Of a DNA stretch of 64,000 nucleotides, positions 41,800 to 49,723 are shown piece after piece. The stretch is taken from the NCBI GenBank assembly GCA_002328075.1, contig DCVT01000022.1:1561-65560 (forward strand). The letters are read 5' to 3'. Position 1 is the first letter of the stretch. Every line of letters begins with the position of its first letter. Both the position numbers and the translations under genes were made by a program. The stretch is from Anaerolineales bacterium UBA2181. GTDB taxonomy: Bacteria; Chloroflexota; Anaerolineae; Promineifilales; UBA4811. The notes under the pieces are model-generated. The model was given only the letters and a program-made list of their open reading frames with translations. It was not told the origin of the DNA and searched no databases.

Positions 41800-42649
41800 T
41801 AGCCGGTTTTGGGTTGGCCAACCCGTTGTGCTGGCGGCCAGCCTCGCTCTGGGAGTGGTACTGGGCCTGGTGTACGCCTGGCTCATTGCTCCGGTCCACT
41901 ATGTTGACACCGCACCGGATCGATTGCGCACCGACCTCAAAGAAGAGTACATCGTGTTGGCCAGCGAGGCGTTCGCGGCTGACGGCGATTGGCCGGCTTT
42001 GGAGCAACGGCTGGGTGCGCTACATGAACCTGACTGGGCGGGATCAGTGCGGACGCTTGCCGGCAAGGCGATCGCTGAAGGGCGGCCGGTGGGCGTTGTG
42101 CGCAGCCTAGCGGTCGTCGCGCAACGCCTCGGGTTGGAGGATCCGGCTTTCGCTCCATTTGCACCCCTTCCGTCGCCTACCGTGAAAGCCACGTCGACGC
42201 CCGGCGCTTTAGCGTCGCAACCCAGCCCAACCCCGCCGCGCTTGCCGAGTGCTAGTGCAACTGCCTGGCCTACCAGCACAGCCCCTCCGCCACCACGCCC
42301 CACGGCCACTCCGGGCGTGAATTACCGCTTGGTGACCCAGCAAGGGATCTGTGACCCGGATCGGCCGGAGCCGTTGCTGCAAGTGGTGGTGCGCGACTCC
42401 CAGGGCAACCACCTGCCCGGTGTTCAGGTCCTGGTGGGTTGGGACGGTGGATCCTCGCGGCTGCACACCGGACTCAAGCCGGAGCTGGGCTGGGGATATG
42501 CCGACCTAGTCATGCAGGCCGACCACGTCTACCAGGTCCGGTTGGCAGCCGGAAGCGAAATCGTGAACGGGATCTCGGCCTCGCCCTGCAACAGCCGAGC
42601 GGGCGAGCGCCTGCTCTCAATACGCCTGATCTTTGAGCGGATCCGCTGA
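41792..42649 (+). CDS. Membrane-anchored protein with C-terminal Ig/transthyretin-like domain
   Basis: 285 residues. The first 100 residues mirror the previous protein (membrane helix, then APVHYVDTAPDRLRTDLKEEYIVLASEAFAADGDWPALEQRL split over two helices). A Pro/Ser/Thr-rich linker (about 125-170) leads to a C-terminal domain (about 175-265) with GICDPDRPEPLLQVVVRD, GVQVLVGWDGG and YQVRLA, resembling a small beta-sandwich of the CarboxypepD-reg/transthyretin type. It overlaps the previous gene by 8 nt. GTG 41792 is the likely start, with GGAG upstream. Secretion across the membrane is likely, with the C-domain exposed. The function is unknown. Confidence 0.72.
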   Translation: MTNSRFWVGQPVVLAASLALGVVLGLVYAWLIAPVHYVDTAPDRLRTDLKEEYIVLASEAFAADGDWPALEQRLGALHEPDWAGSVRTLAGKAIAEGRPVGVVRSLAVVAQRLGLEDPAFAPFAPLPSPTVKATSTPGALASQPSPTPPRLPSASATAWPTSTAPPPPRPTATPGVNYRLVTQQGICDPDRPEPLLQVVVRDSQGNHLPGVQVLVGWDGGSSRLHTGLKPELGWGYADLVMQADHVYQVRLAAGSEIVNGISASPCNSRAGERLLSIRLIFERIR

Positions 42650-42752
42650 CCGCAATCGGCGGCCACGAACCCGGATACGGGCGTCGTCACCGCGTTCATC
42701 AACACGGTCTGCCCGGGCGGAACACACGACTGCGAGAACTTAACCGAGCAGC

Positions 42753-42781
42753 TCGACGCTTCTTCAGCTGTGCTGTACAAT
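42753..42781 (+). promoter_or_regulatory. Candidate promoter for the GDPD gene
   Basis: TCGACG (42753-42758), 17-bp spacer and TACAAT (42776-42781). The -35 box matches four of six positions. The leader is about 50 nt. Confidence 0.45.
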
Positions 42782-42835
42782 CCGCCATATCTGACCAAGT
42801 GTGCGCTGACTGCCTCAGGACGAAAGGTGATTGGT

Positions 42836-43645
42836 ATGAACAGGGTGTTAAATATTGCACATCGCGGAGCCCGCAGCCTGGCGCCCGAGAACACGCTGTC
42901 CGCGGCGCGAAAAGCGTTGTCCCTGGGCGCCGATCTCTGGGAGACGGACGTCCTGGTGACCTGGGATGGGGAACTGGTTTTGCTCCACGATGACACGCTG
43001 GCGCGCACCACCAATGTGGCCGACCGTTTTCCCGAACGCACCCCTTGGGCCGTCACCGCCTTCACACTGGCCGAGGTCCGTTCGTTGGATGTGGGTTCCT
43101 GGTTTGTGGAGCACGATCCATTTGGTCAGATTGCGGCCGGCGCGGTGACCCCGGGCGAGCTACTGTCCTTCGTCTGTCAGAGCATCCCGACGCTCCGCGA
43201 GGCACTCGAGTTTACCCGCGATGCCGGCTGGACGATCAATCTGGAACTCAAGCCCATCCCTGAGCCGATGGACCGTTTCCCGGTGGTGGAACGGGTGCTG
43301 GCGACTATCGACGACGTCGGGATGGATGCCGACCAGGTCATCATCTCCTCCTTTCACCATGACTGGCTGCACGAGGTCCGGCAACGGCGGCCGGGTATGG
43401 TGGTCCAGGCGCTGGTGGGAGACCTGATCAGCGCGATTCGCAATCCCGAGTTCACCACCTACAATGCCTGGGATCTGATGGTGGACGAGGATCAGATCCG
43501 GCAGGCGGTCGGCCACAACCTGGTGGTCAACCTCTTTACGGTCAACGACGAGGACGACATGCGCCGGTGGATCGCGGCCGGGGTGACCGGGCTGTTCACC
43601 GATTTTCCTCAGCGGCTGCGATCCGTCTTGGCCGAATCGCGCTGA
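42836..43645 (+). CDS. Glycerophosphodiester phosphodiesterase
   Basis: 269 residues, a TIM-barrel GDPD. The catalytic HRGARSLAPENTL is at residues 9-21 and the metal ligands are in WETDVLVTWDGELVLLHDDTL. Later strands carry NLELKP and the closing FTVNDEDDMRRWIAAGVTGLFTDFP, where family members have TVN...GVDGIITD. It cleaves glycerophosphodiesters into glycerol 3-phosphate and an alcohol. There is no signal peptide, so it acts in the cytoplasm. ATG 42836 follows AAAGGTGA. It is a single-gene unit. Confidence 0.93.
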   Translation: MNRVLNIAHRGARSLAPENTLSAARKALSLGADLWETDVLVTWDGELVLLHDDTLARTTNVADRFPERTPWAVTAFTLAEVRSLDVGSWFVEHDPFGQIAAGAVTPGELLSFVCQSIPTLREALEFTRDAGWTINLELKPIPEPMDRFPVVERVLATIDDVGMDADQVIISSFHHDWLHEVRQRRPGMVVQALVGDLISAIRNPEFTTYNAWDLMVDEDQIRQAVGHNLVVNLFTVNDEDDMRRWIAAGVTGLFTDFPQRLRSVLAESR

Positions 43646-43661
43646 GGCCGGTCAACCGAAC

Positions 43662-45017
43662 CTAGGTTGCCAGGCTTTTGGCGAGGCGACCGCTGCGGTT
43701 GGCGCGCTGTTCCCGCCAGGCAAGCCAGACTGCCTCGACCAGCGCGGAGAGCATCGTCGCGATGGAACCGATGGCGACACCCGAGAGTGAACCTACGCGG
43801 GGACCAACCAGGACCACCAGCGCCACCCCGCCCAGCGCAATCAACATTGCAGTGCGCGCGTCTTGGGTGCGTTCCTGTCCGATGGCAGTTCCTCGCCAGA
43901 GCGCCTGCAGACTCTGAATCAGCGGAAGCGCTGCGGTCCACCGAAGCGCGACGACCACCATGGGTTCGATATCGGCCGGCATGTTGAACAGGACCCTGAG
44001 CGTCGGATGAACCAGCGGGGTGTATGCGACCAACACCAACAACGCGCTCAAGAAGAGACCGGTGCCCCAGACAAACCGCCGCACCTGGGCCAGCGACGGG
44101 GGAGTGCGCCCTTTGGCGATGGCGACCTGCTCCAATCCCAAGGTCACGCCGAACGGCAGCATGGAAAAACTCCAGGCAATGGACCAGGCAGCCAATGACC
44201 GCTGGGGCAACAGCGCCGCGGCAATGCCGGCGTTCATGAGCGGTCGGCTGACCTGCCTCATCAGGGTCATGACAGCCAGAGGTTGATAGTACCCGGCCAA
44301 CCATCTCCAGGAGAAAACCGGCTCACCCGCGCTGGAGGGCAATTGGCGTACCACTGCCAGCGCGGGCCCGGTGATGACCAGCGACTCGGCCAGCACGGCG
44401 ATCTGCATGGCGATGGCGCTGATGGTAAGCATCCGGTTGGGCGCGATGGCACTGCCGACGGCCAAGGTGACCGCCAACGCGAGGATGCGCGCCACCGTGG
44501 CGGCGGTGACCACCGGGGTCCGGTCATGGGCGATGAGAACCCCCTGCAACGTTCGTCGCCACGCGATGGGCAGAGGCCAGAGCGCCATGATCGCCTGGGC
44601 GGGACGTGCCGCCGCAGCCACCTCGGGCGGGATGTTCATCAGGTCGACCAGCAACCAACCATAAAGCGGCGTCAACGAGATCACCAAGCCGATGGTCACC
44701 ACCGTGCCCGCCAAGACAACGGTAAACTGCAGCAGGCGCCGAACCGAAGCCTGGGTCTGAGCCAGGGCGGTAGAGACCGAAAGCAGCATCAAAACCGGAG
44801 CCTCAATGACCAGGGCAACGGCAAACATGACGTTGAACGCGGCCAGTTGGAGTTCGGCGCTGGGCCCACGGGAAATGGCCGAGTTGATGATCAGGGGCTC
44901 CAGGGTCATCAGTGAGCTGCTGACGGCGAGGGGAAAGAAAAAGAGCAATAGCTGGGCATAACCGGGCATTCTCGGCCGGACGGGCTGGCTGACGGCTACG
45001 CTCTTCATCGCGCTCAT
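43662..45017 (-). CDS. MATE/MOP-superfamily-like multi-pass membrane protein
   Basis: 451 residues with about 12 hydrophobic segments in two similar halves (about 20-220 and 245-440). The first half begins LLLFFFPLAVSSSLMTLEPLIINSAISRG, like ANKH-related and other MOP-superfamily exporters, and a MATE-type drug or lipid flippase is the general expectation. The first ATG is 45017; ATG 45008 is an alternative. A good TTGACA/TAGCAT promoter (45015-45043) overlaps the first ATG and would favour 45008. It is convergent with GDPD, with only 16 bp between stops. The substrate cannot be assigned. Confidence 0.75.
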   Translation of the reverse strand: MSAMKSVAVSQPVRPRMPGYAQLLLFFFPLAVSSSLMTLEPLIINSAISRGPSAELQLAAFNVMFAVALVIEAPVLMLLSVSTALAQTQASVRRLLQFTVVLAGTVVTIGLVISLTPLYGWLLVDLMNIPPEVAAAARPAQAIMALWPLPIAWRRTLQGVLIAHDRTPVVTAATVARILALAVTLAVGSAIAPNRMLTISAIAMQIAVLAESLVITGPALAVVRQLPSSAGEPVFSWRWLAGYYQPLAVMTLMRQVSRPLMNAGIAAALLPQRSLAAWSIAWSFSMLPFGVTLGLEQVAIAKGRTPPSLAQVRRFVWGTGLFLSALLVLVAYTPLVHPTLRVLFNMPADIEPMVVVALRWTAALPLIQSLQALWRGTAIGQERTQDARTAMLIALGGVALVVLVGPRVGSLSGVAIGSIATMLSALVEAVWLAWREQRANRSGRLAKSLAT

Positions 45018-45043
45018 GCTACCCTATCCGGCCGGGTTGTCAA
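45015..45043 (-). promoter_or_regulatory. Candidate promoter overlapping the MOP-type gene's start
   Basis: On the minus strand TTGACA (45043-45038), 17-bp spacer and TAGCAT (45020-45015), which includes the ATG at 45017. The start point would be close to 45008, coinciding with the next in-frame ATG. Confidence 0.4.
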
Positions 45044-45046
45044 GAG

Positions 45047-45076
45047 TTGGTGCGCGTCCTCACCATCTGTTAGAAT
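45047..45076 (+). promoter_or_regulatory. Sigma-70 promoter for the nitrilase-family gene
   Basis: TTGGTG (45047-45052), 18-bp spacer and TAGAAT (45071-45076), with a leader of about 36 nt. It is divergent from the promoter at 45015-45043. Confidence 0.55.
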
Positions 45077-45118
45077 ACTGCCCGTCGTAACCACCAATAC
45101 GATCCAGAGGAATGAACT

Positions 45119-45952
45119 ATGGAGTCGCCGATGATGATCACTGCCGCCGCGGTGCAGATGGCGCCCAGATTGGGCGACCTGACCCAAAACCGGAATGCCA
45201 TTCTGGACTGGTTGGAGCAGGCAGCCGCGCAGGGCGCCGATCTGGTCGTCTTTCCCGAGTGCGCCCTCTCGGGGTATGTGTTCCAGAACCGCGTCGAGGG
45301 AATGGCAGCCGCCGAGCCAGTCCCGGGACCTTCCTCGGCGGCGTTGGTGCAAGCGTGTCAGGACCTGAACCTCTGTGCAGTTGTGGGTATGCTGGAGGTG
45401 GAGGGGGATGCACTGTACAACACTGCTTTGGTGGCTGGCCAAGGCCGGATACTCGGGAGGTATCGCAAGGCGCACCTACCGTTTCTGGGTGTGGATCGGT
45501 ACGCCAACCGCGGCCCCTCTTTGGACGTCGTGCGGACTCGGGCCGGAGTTCTTGGGCCGCTCATCTGTTATGACATGCGGTTTCCAGAGGCGCCTCGGGT
45601 GCTTGCGCTCCTGGGAGCAGAGATCATCGTGCATCCGACCAATTGGCCCAATTCGTCGGTCGATTTTCCCGGGTTTGTCACCAAGGCAACTGCCCGCAGT
45701 AGCCAGGTCTTTGTCATATCGGCCGACCGGGTGGGAACGGAGCGCGGCACGACCTTTCTGGGCCGAAGCCAGATCATTGCGCCCAGCGGTCAGCCCCTGG
45801 CAGAAGCTGACGACCATAGCGAGATGATCATCACGGCCGGGTTGGAACTGGGGCTGGCTCACCGGAAAAAGCTTGTGATGGTTCCCGGCGAGTTTGAGAT
45901 GGACCTGTTCGGCGACCGCCGTCCAGAGCTGTACGGGCGGTTGATGCAGTAA
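45119..45952 (+). CDS. Carbon-nitrogen hydrolase (nitrilase superfamily)
   Basis: 277 residues. The catalytic triad is complete: Glu in LVVFPECALSGY, Lys in GRYRKAHLPF and Cys in GPLICYDMRFPE. The fold's later HPTNWPNSS segment and the cleft-side ADRVGTERGTTFLGRS are present. Family members hydrolyse amides or nitriles such as omega-amides, carbamoyl putrescine and beta-ureidopropionate. The overall length and pattern fit the amidase branches rather than true nitrilases. ATG 45119 follows GAGGAA. It is cytoplasmic and monocistronic, and the specific substrate is open. Confidence 0.9.
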   Translation: MESPMMITAAAVQMAPRLGDLTQNRNAILDWLEQAAAQGADLVVFPECALSGYVFQNRVEGMAAAEPVPGPSSAALVQACQDLNLCAVVGMLEVEGDALYNTALVAGQGRILGRYRKAHLPFLGVDRYANRGPSLDVVRTRAGVLGPLICYDMRFPEAPRVLALLGAEIIVHPTNWPNSSVDFPGFVTKATARSSQVFVISADRVGTERGTTFLGRSQIIAPSGQPLAEADDHSEMIITAGLELGLAHRKKLVMVPGEFEMDLFGDRRPELYGRLMQ

Positions 45953-46223
45953 GTTTGACGCTCGTTGGGGGGAGGTTGCTGCCCTGGCGCACTTTGCCCA
46001 AGGGGACTTGTTCGGCCGGTTTCAGCAGAGCTTTGCTCCTGTGGTCGTCAATGAACAGCGTGATCGGTCACGCCGAGCCACGGTGGCAACAAGGCCTGCG
46101 CCCAAGCAGATTGTGGGTGCCGGCCGGTCACTGCGTCAACTGCGGAGCGGTTGGGCTTCGGCCGGTCAGCAGACGGCACCGTGCGGTGCTGTGGGCCAGC
46201 AACCGCGGGCCGCGAACGCCGAT

Positions 46224-47492
46224 CTAGCGGTCCTCCTCCCAATCGTCATCCAGATCCAGATCGTCAAAGACGTCCTCGCCGTCAGTGGTTGACGCCTCCA
46301 GCCAGTCAGACTCTAGATATTCGTCGGACGCAACCTTGCGGATGCTGAGCGACAGCCGCCGCCGTTGGGTGTCCACACCGATGACTCGCGCCGTCACCAA
46401 CTGTCCCTTTTTGAGCACGTCTCCCGGGTGGGTGATTCGTTCCTCGGAAACCTCAGAGATGTGAATAAGGCCCTCCACCTCAGCCATGGCGATCGGCCGG
46501 GCAAAAGCGCCAAACGCGGTGAGGTTGGTGATGGTGGCCTCGATCAGTTTCCCTACTGGCAACTGCTCCGCTACGGCCAACCAGGGGTCCTCATCCAGCC
46601 GTTTGATGCTCAGGCCGATGCGTTCCTGATCCGGGTCCACGCTGAGAACATAGACCTGCACCTCGTCTCCGACGCTCACCACCTCTTTCGGATGGCTGAT
46701 CGGGCGCCATGAGAGCTCAGACACGTGGACCAGGCCGTCCAACCCACCCAGGTCCACAAAAGCGCCGAAATCTGCCAGGTTGCTCACCCGGCCGGTGCGA
46801 ATCTGTCCTTCGTGTAGGTCGTCGAGCAATTGGGCGCGGTCGCGAGCGCGGCGCTCGCGGACAGCCGCGCGCTCTGAAAAGATCAACCGGTTCTGCTCTC
46901 TATCGACCTCGATGACCTTGAACCAGATGGGCTTGCCGATCAACGGCGACCATCGCTCGCTGGGTGTGGCTGCGCCACCCGGGCCCTGCCGGGCGCTCTC
47001 CAACTGTGAGCTGGGCACAAAGCCCCGCAATTTCCCCAACTCCACCAACAGGCCACCCCGGTTGTACCCGACGATGGTGCTCTCCAAAGCCTGCCTGCTC
47101 TGCATCAGTGCTTCGGCCCGACGCCAATCTACCTCCTCCCGTGCTTGCTCCAACGAAAGGATCAGGTTGTGCTCTCGGTCCCGGGTGGTGACCACATAGA
47201 CCAGCACCTTGGCGCCCACCGTGAGTTGGTCCCGGTCCTGGGGAGACATCGAAGCCAGTTCGCGTGGATCAATCAACCCTTCCGACTTGCCGTGGATGTC
47301 TACCAGGACGCCGTCCGGATTGACACTGACAATGATGCCGTCCAGCACGTCGCCCTGGTGGGCTACCTGCACCGCATCATGGTCGCCCAGCCAGTCCGCG
47401 GCGGGTTCGGGCGGCGGCGCCGTCCGCAGCGCGGCGTATTCCTGGGCATCGCGTGGGTCGGCCACTGTATTCGGGGTTGATTCTTCTGTCAT
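46224..47492 (-). CDS. Four-S1-domain RNA-binding protein (RpsA-like)
   Basis: 422 residues. S1 OB-fold repeats lie at about 45-115 (GDVLDGIIVSVNPDGVLVDIHGKSEGLI), about 130-205 (ALESTIVGYNRGGLLVELGKLRGFVP), about 225-295 (IRTGRVSNLADFGAFVDLGG, then GLVHVSELS) and about 310-385 (IEATITNLTAFGAFARP, then EGLIHISEVSEERITHP). An acidic C-terminal tail (DVFDDLDLDDDWEED) closes the chain. This resembles ribosomal protein S1, which helps mRNA bind the 30S subunit, although Gram-negative S1 has six repeats. ATG 47492 follows AGGAG. The upstream frame up to 47612 is excluded because the promoter lies there. It is monocistronic with a leader of about 110 nt. Confidence 0.9.
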   Translation of the reverse strand: MTEESTPNTVADPRDAQEYAALRTAPPPEPAADWLGDHDAVQVAHQGDVLDGIIVSVNPDGVLVDIHGKSEGLIDPRELASMSPQDRDQLTVGAKVLVYVVTTRDREHNLILSLEQAREEVDWRRAEALMQSRQALESTIVGYNRGGLLVELGKLRGFVPSSQLESARQGPGGAATPSERWSPLIGKPIWFKVIEVDREQNRLIFSERAAVRERRARDRAQLLDDLHEGQIRTGRVSNLADFGAFVDLGGLDGLVHVSELSWRPISHPKEVVSVGDEVQVYVLSVDPDQERIGLSIKRLDEDPWLAVAEQLPVGKLIEATITNLTAFGAFARPIAMAEVEGLIHISEVSEERITHPGDVLKKGQLVTARVIGVDTQRRRLSLSIRKVASDEYLESDWLEASTTDGEDVFDDLDLDDDWEEDR

Positions 47493-48071
47493 CAGGACTC
47501 CTGTGCGTTCGCCAGAGGCGGACACCGGTCGGCTGGTTACCTCGACCGACGAGCTGGCCGAAGAACTTGTGGGCGTCACGCTGTTGACCTCTAGGCATGC
47601 TTCATCACGCATTCTATCACACGAAACCAGACTGTCAACCGGGGAGGCCGGGCAGCCGAGCGACGTCTCCAGAAAGGTTGGGGGTGGCGCCACGGGCCAC
47701 TACTCGGTGGCCGGACCTGCTGAGACGCGTCGCCATCGATCTGACAAAGGGTCCGTGCCACAGGCCGGGGTGAGCGGTTGCGCCTTTGGCGGTCCGGCCG
47801 GCCACCTCCAGTCCGGTTCGGCACGATTTCCCCCGCCGGGACGTCAGATAGCGCCCAAGAGCATGGGTTGTTCAACGCGAGAGCAGAGCACCACGTCTCC
47901 GACCTGGGCCGTGGCCGAACTCGCAAACCTGACGAGATGGCTTTCAACCGCCACGCGGGTCGGGTACGAGGCAGTCGGTGCCGGAAGGGGCGTATCCGGA
48001 GGCGGTCATTTCTGCGACGAGTTGAATAACATTGGCGTGGCTGCCGCACCCGCCCCGGTCGTCGACAGGCC
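47493..48071. other. 579-bp gap upstream of the S1 gene
   Basis: The S1 promoter (47611-47638) and its leader occupy the left 150 bp. The rest has only Arg/Pro-rich minus-strand frames and no supported gene. Confidence 0.5.
47611..47638 (-). promoter_or_regulatory. Strong sigma-70 promoter for the S1-domain gene
   Basis: On the minus strand perfect TTGACA (47638-47633), 16-bp spacer and TAGAAT (47616-47611). The stretch around it, CCGGTTGACAG and GTGTGATAG, recurs almost exactly in the promoter at 53671-53699. Confidence 0.75.
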
Positions 48072-48950
48072 TCAAGGGCGGCTGGCCGGCGCCAGAGCCA
48101 TGAACCCGGCCAGCATATCGGCCCCGGAGGTTGCGCCCAGCCTCATTACCGACTGGACGGCCGTCTTGACCCGCGCCGTTCCCGAAGCCAGCTCGGCCAG
48201 GAGCCGGTGCCACGCCGGGGTGCATTCACCGGCCGCGGCCGCCTGCAGCCACGCGGCCGATAGCATGGTGGTGCGCGGAGCGGCCGCCACAGCGATCGGT
48301 TGGCAAAAAGCCGTCGGGTCGGGGTGGGCCAACCACGCGGCCAGCATGGCGCCGCACAGATAGTCGTCCCCGGCCGGCGTGAGGCCGGGTCCCCACCCGG
48401 CCAACTGCTCCGCGGCCCAATGCAGGCCGGTCAAGTCACCCGCCCAACCGGCCCGCAGCGCAACAACTGCGTTCGCCAGCCGTTGGGCGCGGTTGCTTAC
48501 CACATGGTCGTCAATCGCTGCCTGACCCGTTACTGCCAGAAGGCTCCCGGCGGGGGCCAGAGCGATGAACCGCTTGTCCGTTCCCAGGTGCGCCCACATT
48601 CTCGCCTGCAGCGGGCGCAGCCTTTCCCAACCTGGCCGGGGTTCCCAGGCGGTGGCCCCTGACAGGTCCACGACCATTGGACCGGTGCGCAAACAGTCCG
48701 GCGTGGCCTCGGCTGGCGTGTTCGGCTCCGCCAACTGGAAGGGAAGCATGCTATGGGTCGGCGCCAGCACGATGTTGAGCGGACCGTCCCCCACTGCGGA
48801 ACTGACCAGCGCGATGACTTGGCCCGATGACCCGACCAGGTTGCAGGCCTGTTCAAACGCCGCCAGCACGCGCCAATCGTTTGCCGACCGGGTGGCAAGC
48901 TGTTCACGAACGGGCCGGCTGACCGACCGCGCCGCCAGGTACCAGGTCAT
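48072..48950 (-). CDS. DUF2877-family protein
   Basis: 292 residues. The hallmark GWGPGLTPAGDDYLCG occurs at about residue 205, where DUF2877 proteins have GLGPGLTPAGDD. The helical C-terminal half contains the late MLAGFMALA. The N-terminal half is a beta-rich region with HSMLPFQL. DUF2877 genes often occur with carbamoyltransferase or purine-catabolism genes, but none is present here. ATG 48950 overlaps the stop of the HisN-like gene by 4 nt (ATGA), so it is coupled to it. It is soluble with unknown function. Confidence 0.82.
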   Translation of the reverse strand: MTWYLAARSVSRPVREQLATRSANDWRVLAAFEQACNLVGSSGQVIALVSSAVGDGPLNIVLAPTHSMLPFQLAEPNTPAEATPDCLRTGPMVVDLSGATAWEPRPGWERLRPLQARMWAHLGTDKRFIALAPAGSLLAVTGQAAIDDHVVSNRAQRLANAVVALRAGWAGDLTGLHWAAEQLAGWGPGLTPAGDDYLCGAMLAAWLAHPDPTAFCQPIAVAAAPRTTMLSAAWLQAAAAGECTPAWHRLLAELASGTARVKTAVQSVMRLGATSGADMLAGFMALAPASRP

Positions 48951-49714
48951 GTCATCAGGCGCATCACGTCCGGAAAGAGCAACCCGTTGGTGCCGATGGC
49001 GGAACCGGTCCATATCGTAGGGTTGCCTTGCCAGTCGGTCAGGGTACCGCCCGCCTCTTCCAGGATCACCTGCAGCGGGGCGCTGTCCCACACCGCCATG
49101 GCCGGGTCCACCATGATCTCGGCCCGGCCGGTGGCCACTAACGCATAGCCGTAAGCGTCACCCCAGGTTCGCTGAATGTAGGTCGCGTCGCGCAGACGCT
49201 CCCACGCCTCGGCCTGACCCGGTTTTTCCATCTGGTTCAGGCAGGTGATCAGCGCCACTGCCTGGCCAAGATCGCTCACGGCCGAGACCCGCGCACGCCG
49301 GCCGTTCCAGAAGCAGCCGGCGCCGGCGGCCGCGTAGACGGTTTCGCCCAGCGCAGGCAGGTGAATGACGCCCACCACCGGCCGTTGCGTCTGCCCGTCA
49401 ACCAGGGCCAGCAGCGTTGCATACAGGGGCACGCCACAGACAAAGGACCGGGTACCATCGATCGGGTCTATGACCCAGGTGAGACCGGTCAGGTCGCCCT
49501 GTTGCCCGTACTCCTCGCCGATGATGGCATGGTCGGGCCATCGCTGCGATATTCGCCGGCGTATCTCCCCTTCCGACTCCCGGTCGGCTGCGGTCACGGG
49601 CGTATTGTCTGGCTTGCGGTCCTCGGCCAGCGGGCGCTGAAAATAGCCCAGGGTGATCCGGCCGGCCGCCCAGGTGGCCTCCAGGGCGAACTCAAGGTAG
49701 GGTCGCAGGTCCAT
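48947..49714 (-). CDS. Inositol-monophosphatase-family enzyme (HisN-like histidinol phosphatase)
   Basis: 255 residues. The Mg-binding signatures are in order: GEEYG at about 66, WVIDPIDGTRSF at about 80, and WDSAP at about 210. TWGDAYGYALVATGRAEIMVDP resembles the HisN branch of this superfamily more than inositol or bacterial CysQ members. The reaction would be dephosphorylation of histidinol phosphate or another small phosphate monoester. ATG 49714 lies 10 nt after the stop of the upstream MFS gene, so these are probably co-transcribed. No other his gene is nearby, so substrate specificity is uncertain. Confidence 0.85.
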   Translation of the reverse strand: MDLRPYLEFALEATWAAGRITLGYFQRPLAEDRKPDNTPVTAADRESEGEIRRRISQRWPDHAIIGEEYGQQGDLTGLTWVIDPIDGTRSFVCGVPLYATLLALVDGQTQRPVVGVIHLPALGETVYAAAGAGCFWNGRRARVSAVSDLGQAVALITCLNQMEKPGQAEAWERLRDATYIQRTWGDAYGYALVATGRAEIMVDPAMAVWDSAPLQVILEEAGGTLTDWQGNPTIWTGSAIGTNGLLFPDVMRLMT

Positions 49715-49723
49715 GATCGTTTT

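Noticed and set aside
45945..46223. Open plus-strand frame after the nitrilase gene (EVAALAHFAQGDLF...)
   Set aside because: It looks protein-like for some 60 codons, but no start codon with a ribosome site or recognisable domain supports it.
47591..48049. Minus-strand frame of about 150 codons upstream of the S1 gene
   Set aside because: It is Arg/Pro-rich, overlaps the S1 promoter and resembles no domain.
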